A stretch of DNA of 64,000 nucleotides from Choanephora cucurbitarum (Eukaryota > Mucoromycota > Mucoromycetes > Mucorales > Choanephoraceae). The position numbers and the translations under genes are program-made. Below are positions 1 through 12,187 of this stretch, piece by piece. How positions within the stretch are numbered: position 1 is the first letter of the stretch; every line of letters starts with the position of its first letter. The stretch spans positions 62,001-126,000 of the forward strand of contig JAIWNI010000014.1 in assembly GCA_025331435.1 (NCBI GenBank), written 5' to 3'. Under the pieces are notes generated by a model. The model was given only the letters and a program-made list of their open reading frames with translations. It was not told the origin of the DNA and ran no database searches.

Positions 1-146
1 GCTTTAAACACTAAGATACTCTTTAACATGAAACAACTACTGTTACATCTCATTACAATGCGTCTTGACTGAGGAAATGTTTATTGTTTAGACCTCTTCA
101 TATGGAATAGCTTATGACCCTTTTTGTGTACTTAAGCTAACGGATT

Positions 147-535
147 TTACTTTTCATCACGCTCAACGAATTCCTCTGGATGATCCTTAACCACCGGCTC
201 TTCATCATGCGATTCAGCTTCTTCTTGCTCAGAAAAGACAGACATGTTATCTACAGAACTGCTCACTGTATTGTTTTGTATCCAATCGAATACTGGTGGA
301 AGTCGATGTGTTCTTGGGAAGACTGAGCGAAATTGAAAGCCGTGGTAGCCCATCTGAGTGATAACACGACGCGTTGTTCCCGTGAACGTCTTTTTTTTTT
401 TGAACCGAAAGTTGTGGATCCTATTTGAAGTTTCATCACTTAAACAGAAAGAAAACGATGAATATCATTTGATGGTGGGAAGCTTACTTTTGATGCAATT
501 GTAAGCAACTGGAGCTCTCCTTTCTGCAATAAAGC
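147..535 (-). CDS. 3' end of an unknown gene, duplicated at 36.7 kb
   Basis: Product not recognised. The last exon (420 down to 147) ends in an acidic tail rich in E and D. An acceptor at 421-422 and a donor at 481-487 connect it to a preceding 48-nt exon (488-535), which itself follows a TATAG acceptor. Exons further upstream could not be assigned before the TBC gene at 874. A second copy lies at 36736-37140. The two copies share the start of the last exon (DPQL...RRV.TQM), the acidic tail and the 3' flank including a FHMKRS-like region. Between the shared parts the two copies differ by small indels that cancel out in frame. Either copy could be the functional one; a decayed family member is possible here too. 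Confidence 0.4.
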
Positions 536-873
536 CTATAGAAGTGACAACAGTATCTTAGGCTACTTTTTATTTCTGTAAGATCATGTTAGTGGTCAGC
601 ATCGCAGATCAGCTTTACGATGGACCGCGATGTGTATAACTTTCAGTAGCAGAAAAAACGTAATGGATATTGCCGAACTTTGAGTGATTTATGGTACCCC
701 CTTTTTTGATCAGTCAAAGATTTGTGTGTTGCATACAAGGTTTATGCCCTCTTAATTTAAAAGCCGCTAAAATGTGTGCATTATTCAGGTTTTTGGTGTG
801 TTTGGTAGTCAAGCTTTTTTCTTTTCCTTTTTCTTTCCTTTCTTTTTCTTAAAGATAGCAATATTGAAGCAAA
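536..873. other. intergenic or unresolved 5' region
   Basis: No convincing coding sequence. It holds the unresolved upstream part of the minus-strand gene and the pyrimidine-rich leader (about 800-850) of the plus-strand TBC gene. Confidence 0.4.
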
Positions 874-3800
874 ATGGCAGCTTTCAACAAGATACCCAAA
901 AACGTAAGAAAATGCTTATTCAATATAATCATTTCTAAACACTGTTTCGTTAAAACCTTATAGACTTTTGTATTACCCACTTCGATAGAAACTATCATGC
1001 CTTTTTGGTCAGTTGAGCAGCAGAACCAGCACTTTATGTTACAGAAATATCAAGAGCCAAGCAACACCGTATTCAAGAGTGTATTTAGTACTATTACAAA
1101 CTTGTAAGTCTTTGATGTAATCGTTATCTTCTATTCTTTATATTTGATTGTTGAAAATACCATCCTTTTTTTTTTTTTCTTATATGAAAGATTGGATGCC
1201 AAACAATTGGCCTATCGAATCCTCTTTCAGCGTGAACCAAATACAACATACTTGCAAATAGCAGTCTCAGATTCATTGGATGCCATTACAGCAGCTTGGG
1301 ATTGGATTAGAATCAACATGGTGCCTGAATTGGAAGAGATGACAAGCCCTTTTGCCAAAGAAGAATGGGTCATTAAGCAAATGAGCAATATTTTATCGGT
1401 AACAAACACAGGTAAACAAAACGAAGCGTAGAAAAAGAAAAGAGAAAGGAAAGAATTGACTGAGAAGAATTCTTTGTTTATCTTTTAGACAACGATACCG
1501 ATGATTTGATCCATGATGATACAATCCGTAATGCATCAAGAACATTTCGGCAGACTTTCAATGTCTCCTCGAGAGAAAGACTTGTTAATTGTAAGTGTCT
1601 GTCGAGCGAAGAAAACGGAGGAATTCGACTCATTTATGTTTAGATTATTCATGCGCTTGTAACAGCAGACAGGGATGGTTATATCTATCAGAGAATTATC
1701 TCGGATTTTATTCTTATATACTGGGATTTGAATTGAAAATATTGATTCAGTTGAAAGATATTAAGGATATTATTAAAGAGCCTGTCAGAAAATTGTTTCG
1801 CCACAGTATACGTATTGTAACAAAGACGGATCAAGAGGTAGATATAAATATAAACAAAGTTTGAATTTTTCTAAACTCAAAACAAATAGTATTTGTTTGC
1901 CAACATGTTTAAGCGAGACGAGGTAAATGATGTAGAACAAACAAGAACAAAGCGCAAATCTTTATTCAGTGCATGCGTGTTCTTTTCCCTTTAGGTGTAC
2001 GATTTATTGGTTCAGTTGACGGGTGATTCTATTCACCGATTGCTGAAAAGCACCCATTCAAACGCTTTTCGAAGTGGTTCATTTGAACAGTTAAATATTA
2101 ACGAGAATGATTCAGCGAGTCAGCGTAGACCTTCCGAACTTACCACCAATAAGGAATCACTCAAGGATGTACTTCAGCACCGAAAGCGAAATGAGAGTTT
2201 TCGCCAACTCTTTAGATTACCTGACGAAGAGGAAATCGCAAATTCCATTCATGTGTGCTACATGCCTGAGTCAGGTGACGCTTTTATTGATAAACATCAT
2301 GTTCAGAAAACGAAATATCCAGGCACACTTTATCAGACACAGAACTTTCTTGCTTTTGAGTCACTTGAAACAGCTTCCGATGTTGAGCAGCAAAGATCCA
2401 AATGTATTTTCGTTTTGCCTCTTTATGCAATTACTCGGTTCGAGCGTATCAACAATGACACTTATAAATCGTCTGTAACCTTTACGACATGGCATAAAAT
2501 GACACACACATTAAAAGTAGACGCAAGTATACTATTTGAACATGGCTGAACGAACTATCGTTAGCTAACTTCGATTCGATAGGCTGAAAAAACCGCTTGC
2601 GAGCATTTTTGCGACACCCTCAAAGAAGGACTAAACAGAAATGTTGAGAAGATGGAGACTCATTTACGCCCGTTTTTAGCCACTTGCAAGTCTGAAGAGC
2701 TTTTACAAACTCCAAATGGCCCTATACAAATCACAGATACAATTGGCGGTCTAGGCCTTCGTTTTGGCTTTCATAGTGACGCAAATGAAGATAAGGATTC
2801 AAAGAGGTTGAAACTTTGGATGAACTACTTTCGAGGTAATCTTGGAAATAAGCAGTTTAGAAAAAGAATTATGACTTACACAAATCTTTCTTGAAACTAG
2901 CAAATGGTAGAAATCTAACACTAGTCCGCCACCCGGTCTTTCATAAAATGGTAAGAGCAGGTCTGCCAAATACCCTGCGAGGCGAAATCTGGGAATCATG
3001 CTCTGGATCAATTTATCTTCGCTTAATGAACCAAGGAATTTATCAGCAAATTTTGGATACGCATAATGACACTGATTCTTATGTCAAAGAAGAAATTGAA
3101 AAAGATCTACATAGGTACTACTAGAATAATATCACGAAACAAAAATATTTAGCTTCCTGTAGATCATTGCCTGAATACGAAGCATATCAAAGTTCAGAAG
3201 GAATTGATAGATTGAGACGAGTTTTGATTGCTTATTCTTGGAAGAATCCTGAACTGGGATACTGTCAAGCGATGAATATTGTTACATCATCCTTGTTAAT
3301 GTATGTATTTATGTAAAGAAATATGTCTATTTACACAATTGCTTATGCCCTCTCTTCTCCATTAATACAGATATATGACTGAAGAACAAGCATTTTGGGC
3401 ATTGAATACACTGGTTGATCATCTTTGTCCTGGTTATTATAGGTAATAATTCTTTAAATACAGGTTCACTCGGTTTCCATTTTTATTGAGTTTATATTTT
3501 GCTCCAAATAGCTCTTCTATGTACGGCGTCTTACTAGATCAAGTTGTTCTTGAAGAATTAGTCAAAATATATATGCCCAAAGTCTTGGAGCATCTTCGAC
3601 AGAAAGAAATCCAACTGTCTGTTGCTTGTCTTCCTTGGTTTTTGACCCTGTATATCAACTCTATGCCATTGCCTTTTGCATTTCGTATACTAGATTGCTT
3701 CTTTCTGGAAGGGCCTAAAATACTATTTCAAATTGCGTAAGTCTGTTCTTAATAGATGCTTTTGTTTTGAATACTAATTCTTAATATGGTTGTTTTCATG

Positions 3801-5304
3801 TAATCTGATATCCTATAGTTTGGGTAAGCTCATCATACGATTACCAAAGAAAAAGATATAATTTGTTACTAACCTTTATATTAAGCTGTGTTAAAGATGA
3901 ATGAGACTAAACTTCTAACAGTCGAAGACGACTCTGAATTGCTCGTGGTCGCCAAAGGATTCTTTAAGACGCTAAATATAGCTAAGAGCGATCTAGTTGA
4001 AGGGGCAATAGTTCAAGAAGAAAATTGCGATAGCAAAAAGCCGCTTGAACTGTTTAACAGTTTGATGAAATCTGCAGTAAGTTTAATCATATGTTGCAAT
4101 GAGCGCAAGCCTGATTTCCTTCATATAGTATACTGATTTTAGTAAAGTTACCTCAAATCAAATCATTGAACTTCGCAAACAAAACGAACTCAAGGTGATT
4201 GGAGGTGTTGAATCCTTCACAAAACGCAATGCACTCCGAAATATCAGAAACACGGGCTGTTTCAGTCAAGATGAAATTTCTATCATTTATGATTATTTCT
4301 CAACAGCTCTTTATTATGCTAACGACCACCAAGACAAAATGGCTATACCAGAAATGGATTTGAAAGCATTCACAAACATGTTTGAAAGTATGACAACATG
4401 GGCTAATTTAATTGAATATAACTACAGCGAATCTGATGCCAGTGAGCAAAGTGCCAATGACATACGCAAGGCTAAGCAAACGATACAGTCATTTATTCAA
4501 CGTCTATTTGAACATTTCAAGCCTGAAAGCAGAACGGGCATCACACTTGTTGATACCATAGCAAAACTGGGTGACATGTTGCGAGGTGTAAGTTGTAGGA
4601 GGGGACTTTTAGTTTTTTGTGTTACTTACAATCCTTTATTGCGATAGGATGTCATGTCAAAGGCAGCATTCTTTTTCTCTTTGTACGATAATGGGACAAA
4701 AGACCAGGTATTAACCAACCAAGAATTTTGTCAACTGATAGATGAGCTCTTCCTTTTGATCAACCTGCTTGATATGCCCGAATTTCATCCTCTTGATACA
4801 ATCACTAATTTGATTGTGTTGAGTGCTGAACAAACGAACACACCACCTGCAATGGCATGCTTACATGAACAGTTGGAATCTATTTCCAAAGATGACGATT
4901 ATAGAATACTTGTCGACAAAGACGGTAGCAGAGTTAACCTGAGCAAAATAAGAAAGATAACAGAAGCCATCTATGATATACTCATCCACTCTGAAGCCCT
5001 TAAGATTGAAATTACATTGCCTATGTTTCGAATGATCGTATTAACTGAAGAGCACCTAGATCAGTTTATGCAAACCAAGTTTCCCCAAAGCTTTAAATTG
5101 CAAAAATCATTGATTGAAACTCAAAAGGGTTTAGGTCATGAAATCTTTGAAGCATTGCTGGTGGAAGGCAAAAAGTTTGCAAACAACATGGCAGTAAGAA
5201 AGGATGGAAGACTGTCTGCTGCTGAAGTTGTTGCTAATTCAAGATCTCCCAAATCTACGAAATCCACATTATCCAATCTTGAAGATGATTATGAGCTTAT
5301 CTAA
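874..5304 (+). CDS. GRAM/TBC-domain Rab GTPase-activating protein (GYP2/TBC1D9 type)
   Basis: Predicted to stimulate GTP hydrolysis on a Rab GTPase in membrane traffic. The start is [10 protein letters not shown] at 874, interrupted after ten codons by an intron at about 904. At least 14 introns join about 1,150 residues. Order: an N-terminal region, a first GRAM domain (about 1500-1920, [16 protein letters not shown] then QGWLYLS), a second GRAM (2200-2520), a TBC domain (about 2930-3900) and a C-terminal EF-hand-like region (4650-4780). The TBC has the arginine finger motif EKDLHRSLP across an intron and the glutamine finger GYCQAMN, so it should be catalytically competent. A 5-nt micro-exon (3819-3823) and a GC-AG intron (2523-2582) are needed to keep the frame. 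The domain set matches yeast Gyp2/Mdr1 and animal TBC1D8/9 proteins; the Rab target cannot be told. Confidence 0.9.
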
Positions 5305-5648
5305 GAAAGAATAAATTGTTTTCAGCTGCTTTACATTTTCCAGATATCATGTTTATCGATTAAAAGAGTCATATCGAGAACAGCCAGTATTCATTATCAT
5401 CTCAATTCTGGATTCTCCAGTTTCCCTTTGCGTGCTACAGTATATGATTCGATCATAAATTATCTAGACAATAATCAAAAACTGTACAATTTTGTATCAA
5501 GAAGTTGCTGAACCGAACACCTTTTCGCGAATAGATTCTCTTACTCATGGAAGTGAAATTAGAGAGGCCTCTTCTTTAAGCTTTTGATAAATTTTATTAT
5601 TAAAAACAGATTTTCCCTCCTTTTTTTTTTGTACATGTATAATTTTGT
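5305..5648. other. convergent intergenic region
   Basis: AT-rich 3' flanks of the TBC gene and of the convergent mitoribosomal gene. No ORF or repeat of note. Confidence 0.5.
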
Positions 5649-6576
5649 TTAAGCGCTTGTGTCTACAATAACAAGCTTAGTACGCTTCTTAGCTTGCTTT
5701 TCTGATGATGGTTCTGTTGTTGAAGGTGTAGGTAAGGTAAATTCTGCTTGTTCGGATTCAATGACAAGTCTCTCAAGATCCTTGAAGGGTATGCGGTTGA
5801 GTTCTTTAGCTGCATCTTGAGGAGTGAAGGGTGCATCTTCTTTTAGTGTCTTAAACTTTGGCTTTCCAACAGGAGGAAAGACATCGGCTAAAGGCTCTCT
5901 TAAAATTTCAGCTGTCTTATCAACACCCATCAGTTGTTCCATGCCCTTATTGAATTTCTTTTGTAAAGCTACACCCTATTTTAGATGTGTAAGTTGATCC
6001 ATCCTAAATTCAATGTTGTTCACTTTACATTCATTTCCATTTCCTTTTCTAAAGACTTCAACTTCAAAATTGCTTCAACACGCTTCAAAGAAATGCCGTA
6101 CTTTGTGGCGAGTTTACGAACTGTCCAGTTTTCGGGATCAGTGACAAAGGCATCGTAGATCTCTTGACGGCGGGCGTCAGAGAGAGGTGGTCTGGGCTGG
6201 AACAAAGGGTTGTTAGGGAAAGGCTTAATGATCATAAAAAAAAAGGAGATACAGGTTAGATGAATCCAAAACGAGATGCATGTATACTATTTACAGTGAC
6301 ACTCAAATAGTTGGTAGTGCCCTTGGCAGGACGAGCGAATTTAGAACCAGGGCCGTTAGCCCATTCATGAAAACGACGTCTTCTTCTGGATAATTTGACG
6401 GGCTCGGGTTCTTCCTCAACAGCAGCTTCAGGGGTCTTTGTGGGTTCTTCGTCTCTTTGTTGAGCTGAGAAGGAGAAGAATTTTTGGTTGTTCAAGACGG
6501 GAGCTGCAACAAATCTCTTTGAGACGATTGTTCTGAATAAGCTGGTTACTGGATTCAACAATCTACTAGACTGCAT
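5649..6576 (-). CDS. mitochondrial small ribosomal subunit protein mS45 (MRPS35/Bot1 family)
   Basis: Structural protein of the mitochondrial small subunit. Three exons. Exon 1 starts at 6576 (MQSSRLLNP) with a basic, Ser/Arg-rich presequence suited to mitochondrial import, then a GPGSKF..PAKGTTNYLS segment. Exon 2 carries the family core: PLFQPRPPLSDARRQEIY followed by NWTVRKLATKYGIS and RVEAILKLK. Exon 3 (about 5975 down to 5649) carries GMEQLMGV and the C-terminal tail. These match the Pfam family called eukaryotic mitochondrial regulator protein, which contains S. pombe Bot1 and S. cerevisiae Mrps35. An in-frame upstream ATG at 6645 would add 23 residues that would spoil the presequence, so 6576 is preferred. 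Confidence 0.85.
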
Positions 6577-6747
6577 TATGTTGTTATTGTTATGCAAAAC
6601 AGAAAAAAAAGAAAGTATATAAATGCCCTTGTCAAGCATTTCCAAAATTGAAAGCCACAGGTCGTCTGTGACGCTTATTGCCTAATTTAGATTTCGAGAA
6701 AAGCACTGAGGATGATGTGTATTACAAAACAAATTTATTCAGATAAT

Positions 6748-7460
6748 TTAGGATGCTTTAAATGCATGCTTCCTTGCAGCGTCAATAATGCATTTAGTCA
6801 ATGGCTCAGATAGCTGGAAGAGGCCATTGTTTGTCACCATACGATGAGTAGGCATAGGCTCGTAAGTGCCTTCCTTGATCGTACCATTTTGAAGTTGTAC
6901 GCTTCCAATAATATCTTCAGGAAAGTTAATTCTTCCCCATGGAGGAGGATTTCGTTCATCACCTACATGAAGCCAACTAAAAGCATGTGAGTTGTTTAAA
7001 TAGAAGCCGTCATTCGTCAGCGCTTACCCTTCTTTCTGCCAGTCAGCCAATGCCTTTAGGTTTGGATCGTTGATCTTATGGATGTTTTCTTTGAACACCT
7101 TTGTCATAAAATCCACGAATTTTGCATTTTCTACAAAATTAGCTGGATCTACTGCGTCTTTCTCTTGTGTCCAACCAATAATGACATCTGAACTCAAATT
7201 ATCTAGCTTGTTATTGACATCTTCTGAAGAGACATAAGATACTGCGTAACCCTTGCTAGCAGGGTGCGTATGTACATATGGATGAGCTACAATCAAATAA
7301 ACAGACAATGAATGAATAAAAATCGACCAGCAACGCGTTAAATAAAATGGCTTAAGATCTTACAAGAAAGAGAGATACCCTTGAGTTGCGATGTTGAAAC
7401 GGAAAACGATCGGTACAAAGGAGAGGTGGATAAGAATGTCTTTTTTAAGCTTGATAGCAT
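6748..7460 (-). CDS. conserved small mitochondrial protein of unknown function
   Basis: About 190 residues from three exons. Exon 1 (7460) encodes MLSSLKKTFLSTSPLYRSF, a typical mitochondrial presequence rich in Ser, Lys and Arg. Exon 2 (about 7290-7026) has HPYVHTHPASKGYAVSY. Exon 3 (about 6965-6748) has RNPPPWGRINFPEDIIGS and YEPMPTHRMVTNNGLFQLS. The PPPWGRI..PEDI pattern is strongly conserved in my recollection of fungal and animal hypothetical proteins, but I cannot give it a name. Mitochondrial location is inferred from the N-terminus only. It lies head-to-tail with the mS45 gene, also mitochondrial, on the same strand. Confidence 0.7.
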
Positions 7461-7522
7461 ATTAATGTAAGTTAATGCAAAAAAAAAAGAAACGTACAGA
7501 GTTTTTTTTTTTAATTTTTAAA

Positions 7523-8330
7523 TCAAAGCCATTTCGGCCGATTTTTTTCATTATAGGGAACTTGTTCATGATTAAATGTTTCTATAAACTGTAAGGCATT
7601 TCAATAAGTATACATAAACCAATCGAGCTTGTTGTTTTTACCTCTTGATCTGCTAGTACTTTTGTGCCTGCAAATTTGCGGTATTCATCAAATATAGATG
7701 TCATAGACCAATTCTGTATTTTTCTTAGACAGCCTACAAGACAACCAATGCGATGCTTTACAATATACATTAGCTTCAGGAAGTAAAAGAAATAATAAAG
7801 CTTACCTTTCCCTTTAAGCAATGGATAAGCACTAGGTAGGATGTCAGTCGCTTCATTCTCTCTTATTCTCTATTTGCATTTACCGGGGTGACTTGTCTTA
7901 TCGAGCAGTTTGACAAGTGCATGAGAAATATCTTCGTGGTTGACTTCTACAAAGGGCTCTTTGTTGCCTTCTGTTCTATAATGCAGAACTTCGATACCTT
8001 CGTGCTCAACAAAGTGCTGCATTTCAGGAGGGTATTCTTCCATTGCAAAATAACTGTCGAGATTTGAGTTAGTTTACTCATCTGCTTTTTTCTTTTATGA
8101 ACATACAGTATCGTTTTTAGGCCTAGTTTTCTTAGAAAGGCAAAGTTCTGTTTGTTGGGATGACCTGATCGATAAACACCAGAGGCAATCATAGCAAAGT
8201 TAAGTGGAGGCACTAAGGGCATGCCTGATCGCGTATAACATATATGGCACGTCTCATAATGCTGGTTTGAATGATCTGTGCGTTTGTATTTTCTTATAAT
8301 AACCGTGCTCTTTTCTTGGTCTGTCTTCAT
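7523..8330 (-). CDS. Siw14/Oca1-type atypical dual-specificity phosphatase
   Basis: Family members remove the 5-beta phosphate of inositol pyrophosphates or act on phosphotyrosine. Five exons give about 190 residues. N-terminal exon: PPLNFAMIASGVYRSGHPN then FAFLRKLGLKTILY, the usual start of the domain. Exon 2: EVLHYRTEGNKEPFVEVN. A short exon (about 7830-7805) holds the active site, HCLKGKH, and the next begins with RIGCLVGCLRK, so the C-x5-R catalytic signature is intact across an intron. The last exon ends in FIETFNHEQVPY. The P-loop reads LKGKHRI where I expect NKGKHRT in most relatives; the Leu and Ile are unusual. Without splicing, the catalytic loop is split over frames, so intron prediction decides whether the gene looks intact. 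Confidence 0.85.
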
Positions 8331-8507
8331 TAAAATAAAAAGAAAAGCCTGTGTGATCTACTTTTTTTTTTGCTAAATTTCAAATTACATATTATAATAA
8401 GCTAACAGCTAACATCGTTTGTATTTGTTTGACTCTTTATTGAAGAAAAAAATAACTATAAAACAAAAGAAGTCCTTTTAGATATGTATGTATATTTATA
8501 TAGAACA

Positions 8508-11500
8508 TTATGCCCATAATTGCTCTAAAGACTTGATTAGAGAGGAAATAGAGGGTTTTGAGAACTTATCATTGCTTGGAATAGATGAAATCAATTCAGC
8601 ATCCCACACTTTTTTCAACTAAAAATGATTCAACAGTATGTAAGTACATAACGATCACCAGATAGGTAGTGCAATAACTTACATCAGTTGTTTCTGGTGC
8701 AACCTTCTTATGAAGTCTAACGAGTAGCGTTACAAATCGTAAATAGTTCTTCATGCCTTCATAATCTAAGCCCTTGTCTTGTTCTTTTAGAGATAATTCG
8801 ATAGTAGTCTTTACGGATTTAGCAAACTTAGGAGCTAAGGTCAAGTATTTTTGGTTGTATACTTCAGAGCTCTAATCAAGAGATATCAGATTAATTTAAA
8901 CTGTCTCCTAACTTCGTAAACCTTCCTTACCTTTCCAACTGTACGCTGAATAATGATAGTTGTCCACTTGCATGCCATGGAAAGTCTATAAATGTTGGCA
9001 CAGTGAGAACGATCAACAAAGTCGGTAAGAGTATCAAGCATATCCCAAGAGCTCATTGGGTAACGCTGTATCATTTGCTGAATAATACTGGGATGGAAAG
9101 ATGTGGATTTCTTGGTTAAGTACAATTTGGCAGAATCGTTATAGATGGCAATGTATTTCTCAACAGCTTGCTTTGTCTTGGCTGGTGTATCCTTGTTTAA
9201 TTCGAAATCAGTGCCACCCAAGATACACTTGTGAAGGTAGATAGACAGCTGGTTGCACATCTCAGAGAGTTCCTTGGAAGTAGAGTGCTTAGCAAAGTCA
9301 TGAACTGCTTGCAAGATGTCAAAGACATAGTCGGACTGTTCTTTGGGATATTGAGTTGACTTGGCAAGACGGTTCTTCAAGAAAGCAATGATCTTTTCAA
9401 CAAATTGGTTGGTGATAGACTTGGCAGGAGTAGCACGAATAATGTTCAAGAGAGGAACGATCAGGCTCAAGACAAGAGGGTTGGTGGGGTTCTTACGAGC
9501 GTAAATCACAACAAGTCCCATCACGTTGTTCTTGAAATGAACAACATTTTGTTGCACAGTGGTCTTTTCATTCTTTGCAATCTTCTTTTGTCTAAACACT
9601 TCAGCCAACTTTTCATCAAATGCAGCCATAGCATCATCATCAAGATCTTCGTCAGACTCGTCATCAGCATGAATACCTTGAGCCTTCATGGCTTCTTCAA
9701 TCTTTTGTCTAAGTTCTTCGTCCACCTCTTCATCTTCCTCTTCATCATCTTCTTCAATGTCTTCAATGTCATCCATATCGAGCATCTCAACATCATCGTC
9801 ATCTTCATCTTCATCATCACCAAACAAATCGTCAGCTTGTTTGTCGTCTCCAGAAGCCAAAATATTCAAAAGCATTTCAAGGGATTGTTTGGTTAATTTG
9901 TGGGAGAAAATTTCAAACACTTGCTCAGCAAGGTTTTTAAGAACAGGAGATTCGTTTGTCAAGAAAGAAATGAGAATATCGACAATAACATCGATAGGGT
10001 CTAACTGTTCCTCCTCTTCTTCTTCTTCCTTCTTGGTCTTCTTACCCTTCTTCTTGGGTGCCTTCTTAACAAAGGTCTTTTCGTAACAATCAATTAATTC
10101 AGTCAAAACAGATGTACCTTCGGATTCGTTGAACAAAGTATGAAGAACAATGTTGAGGAAGAGAATTTCAAAACCGCGTTCAACACTATCATGGGCTTCT
10201 GTCTTATCCAACTTGGTGATCTTCGTGCGAAGTTCTTGAACGATTTTGACAGCCTTTTCGGTAGCTTCAGTAGTCTTATCACTGGGAGTTACACGTGAAA
10301 CCAACTTTTTGTTTTTTTCAAGTGATTGATAGATCTGGAATACTTGGTAAGCCCATAATTCACCTTCATTTGTAATACCATGCAACTTGCGAGACTTGAT
10401 AGGTGCATCAGCTTGTTGCAGTTGCTTCAAGGGAGGAAGCTTGCTAAGAGCCACAAGAACGTTCTGGAAACGCTCTTGACAGGTATTGACAGAGGCTTCA
10501 GAAAGAGAAGGTGTAGGTTTGAAGAGACCGGTCAAGTAAGACTTTGCCTTGTCAGCTGTCTTGACATCAAAGAAGGCATGTGTCATCATAAACTGAACAA
10601 GTTCAATTACCCATCCTTCCTCCTTGGGGATCTTGGTGTTAGTAATCAACAAAGTCATCTGATTCAAAGCCCATTCACGACTGGTGATACTTGAGTTTTC
10701 ATCGCCATTGCTCTTGACAAAGGTTTGAGCAAGATATTCGAGATAGGACTTAATACCTTCTGTGTCTAAAGTAGTCAACAAGTTCTCAACTGTCTTTGTA
10801 CGAGTGATACGATCAAAGTTTTGATGACCATTTTTGCCCAACAACTGTGTGATCAATGCAAAGCCGACTTGCTTGTTTTCTTCAGCAACGCTTTGAATCA
10901 CTTGAGCCTATAATAAAATACATTAATGGGAGGAATATATTTTTCTCCTATCTCATAATAATACTTACAGTATGTCTGGCAGCCTTGTTCAAGAAACGGT
11001 CTTCAGAAGAGAGGTTGTTGATGAAAGTTCTCATGAAATTAGCAGTATAAATCAAGGGCATTTGTTCAGGAGAAAGACGACGCAAGACCTTTTCGACGAG
11101 TTGGAAGCCCCAATACTTACGACCATGAGAAGCGTTGAGATCAAACATGGTACTGTCAACTGCAGCGGTCCAGAATTCTTGGAATGTGGCGATCTTCTTG
11201 GGTTGCTTCTTTTCGAAATAGACAGCAAGAAGAGGATCCCAGACAGAATGGAGTTGAGGCTTCCAATCGGCCAAAGCTTCTTGTGTATCGCTAGGAATTT
11301 CCTTCAAAATGTTAGCCAACATGTTCAAGTTGACAGGATCCAAAATGGTTGAACTCTTCCAATTGGCAAACTGTTCAGACAAATCAACGTTGTCAAGCTT
11401 TTGTTGAATACCGATAACAAGGTTGAGTTGATCCACATTGGTGATTTGTCCCTTCAAAAATAACTCCTTGATCTTTTCGGCTGCCTGATCTTGATGATCA

Positions 11501-12187
11501 GTTCCCTTCAACTATTTTTTTGAAGACATAAGTTTATGTGCTGTGAATCTCAGTATTGTCCTGTTGGAAACTTACATAAGGAAGCATGTTGATCACAACA
11601 TGATGACATACTTCAGCAAGGTAAGACTTGCTGGTAGCCATTTCATGCAAACTTTCAATAATACGGAGAATATCTTCCGTGGAAGTGGAAGCTCTAGAGA
11701 TCATACCTGCAGCAACAACAGACATCAATCCAAACAAACGACCAAACAACATATCGCGGGTTTCGTCACCACTCATAGAACCAGTACGTTCAGTATATTT
11801 GAACAAAAGATCCAATACTAATTTGGTTGCAATAAGATCAACGATAGCAAGAAGCTAGCAAAGAATAGACAAGATTAAATAAACGTGCTACCATGCGTAT
11901 TTTGCTTTTGTACATACTTCTGTCAAAGCTAAAGAGAAACCTTGACGAGCACCTTGTCTGGAAGAAGGAAGACCACGAAGCAAACGTCTGACAGCATATG
12001 AGACATCAGAAGCGCAAAGAAGGTCGAGCTTTTCTTCTGTATCGGCGATGTCTTTACTTTCGAGTGTCTCTTCGTGAGCCTTTTGAAACTCGGCAAGTGT
12101 CTTGATGAGTGAATGAGCTGCTGTTTGTCTAGCATTGGGATCAAATGAGGCTAAGTCCCAGTAGAGTTGAAGAGTTGTGGTTGCCAT
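8508..12187 (-). CDS. POL5/MYBBP1A-like nucleolar protein
   Basis: Homologue of yeast Pol5 and animal MYBBP1A, a nucleolar HEAT-repeat protein needed for rRNA synthesis and ribosome assembly; despite the old name DNA polymerase V it is not a canonical polymerase. The start MATTTLQLYWDLASFDPN at 12187 is chosen over an in-frame upstream ATG (12217). Family features: a set of conserved blocks ending in YAVRRLLRGLPSSRQGARQG, LFGRLFGLMS, and KYWGFQLVEK. Then follow a very acidic stretch at about 9840-9690 and lysine-rich segments around 10020-10060. Six exons, about 1,120 residues. The last exon (8625-8508) ends SLEQLWA. Confidence 0.88.

Noticed and set aside
9405..10694. Long + strand ORFs opposite POL5, including a Ser-rich one
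   Set aside because: They are antisense shadows of the acidic and lysine-rich coding sequence of POL5.
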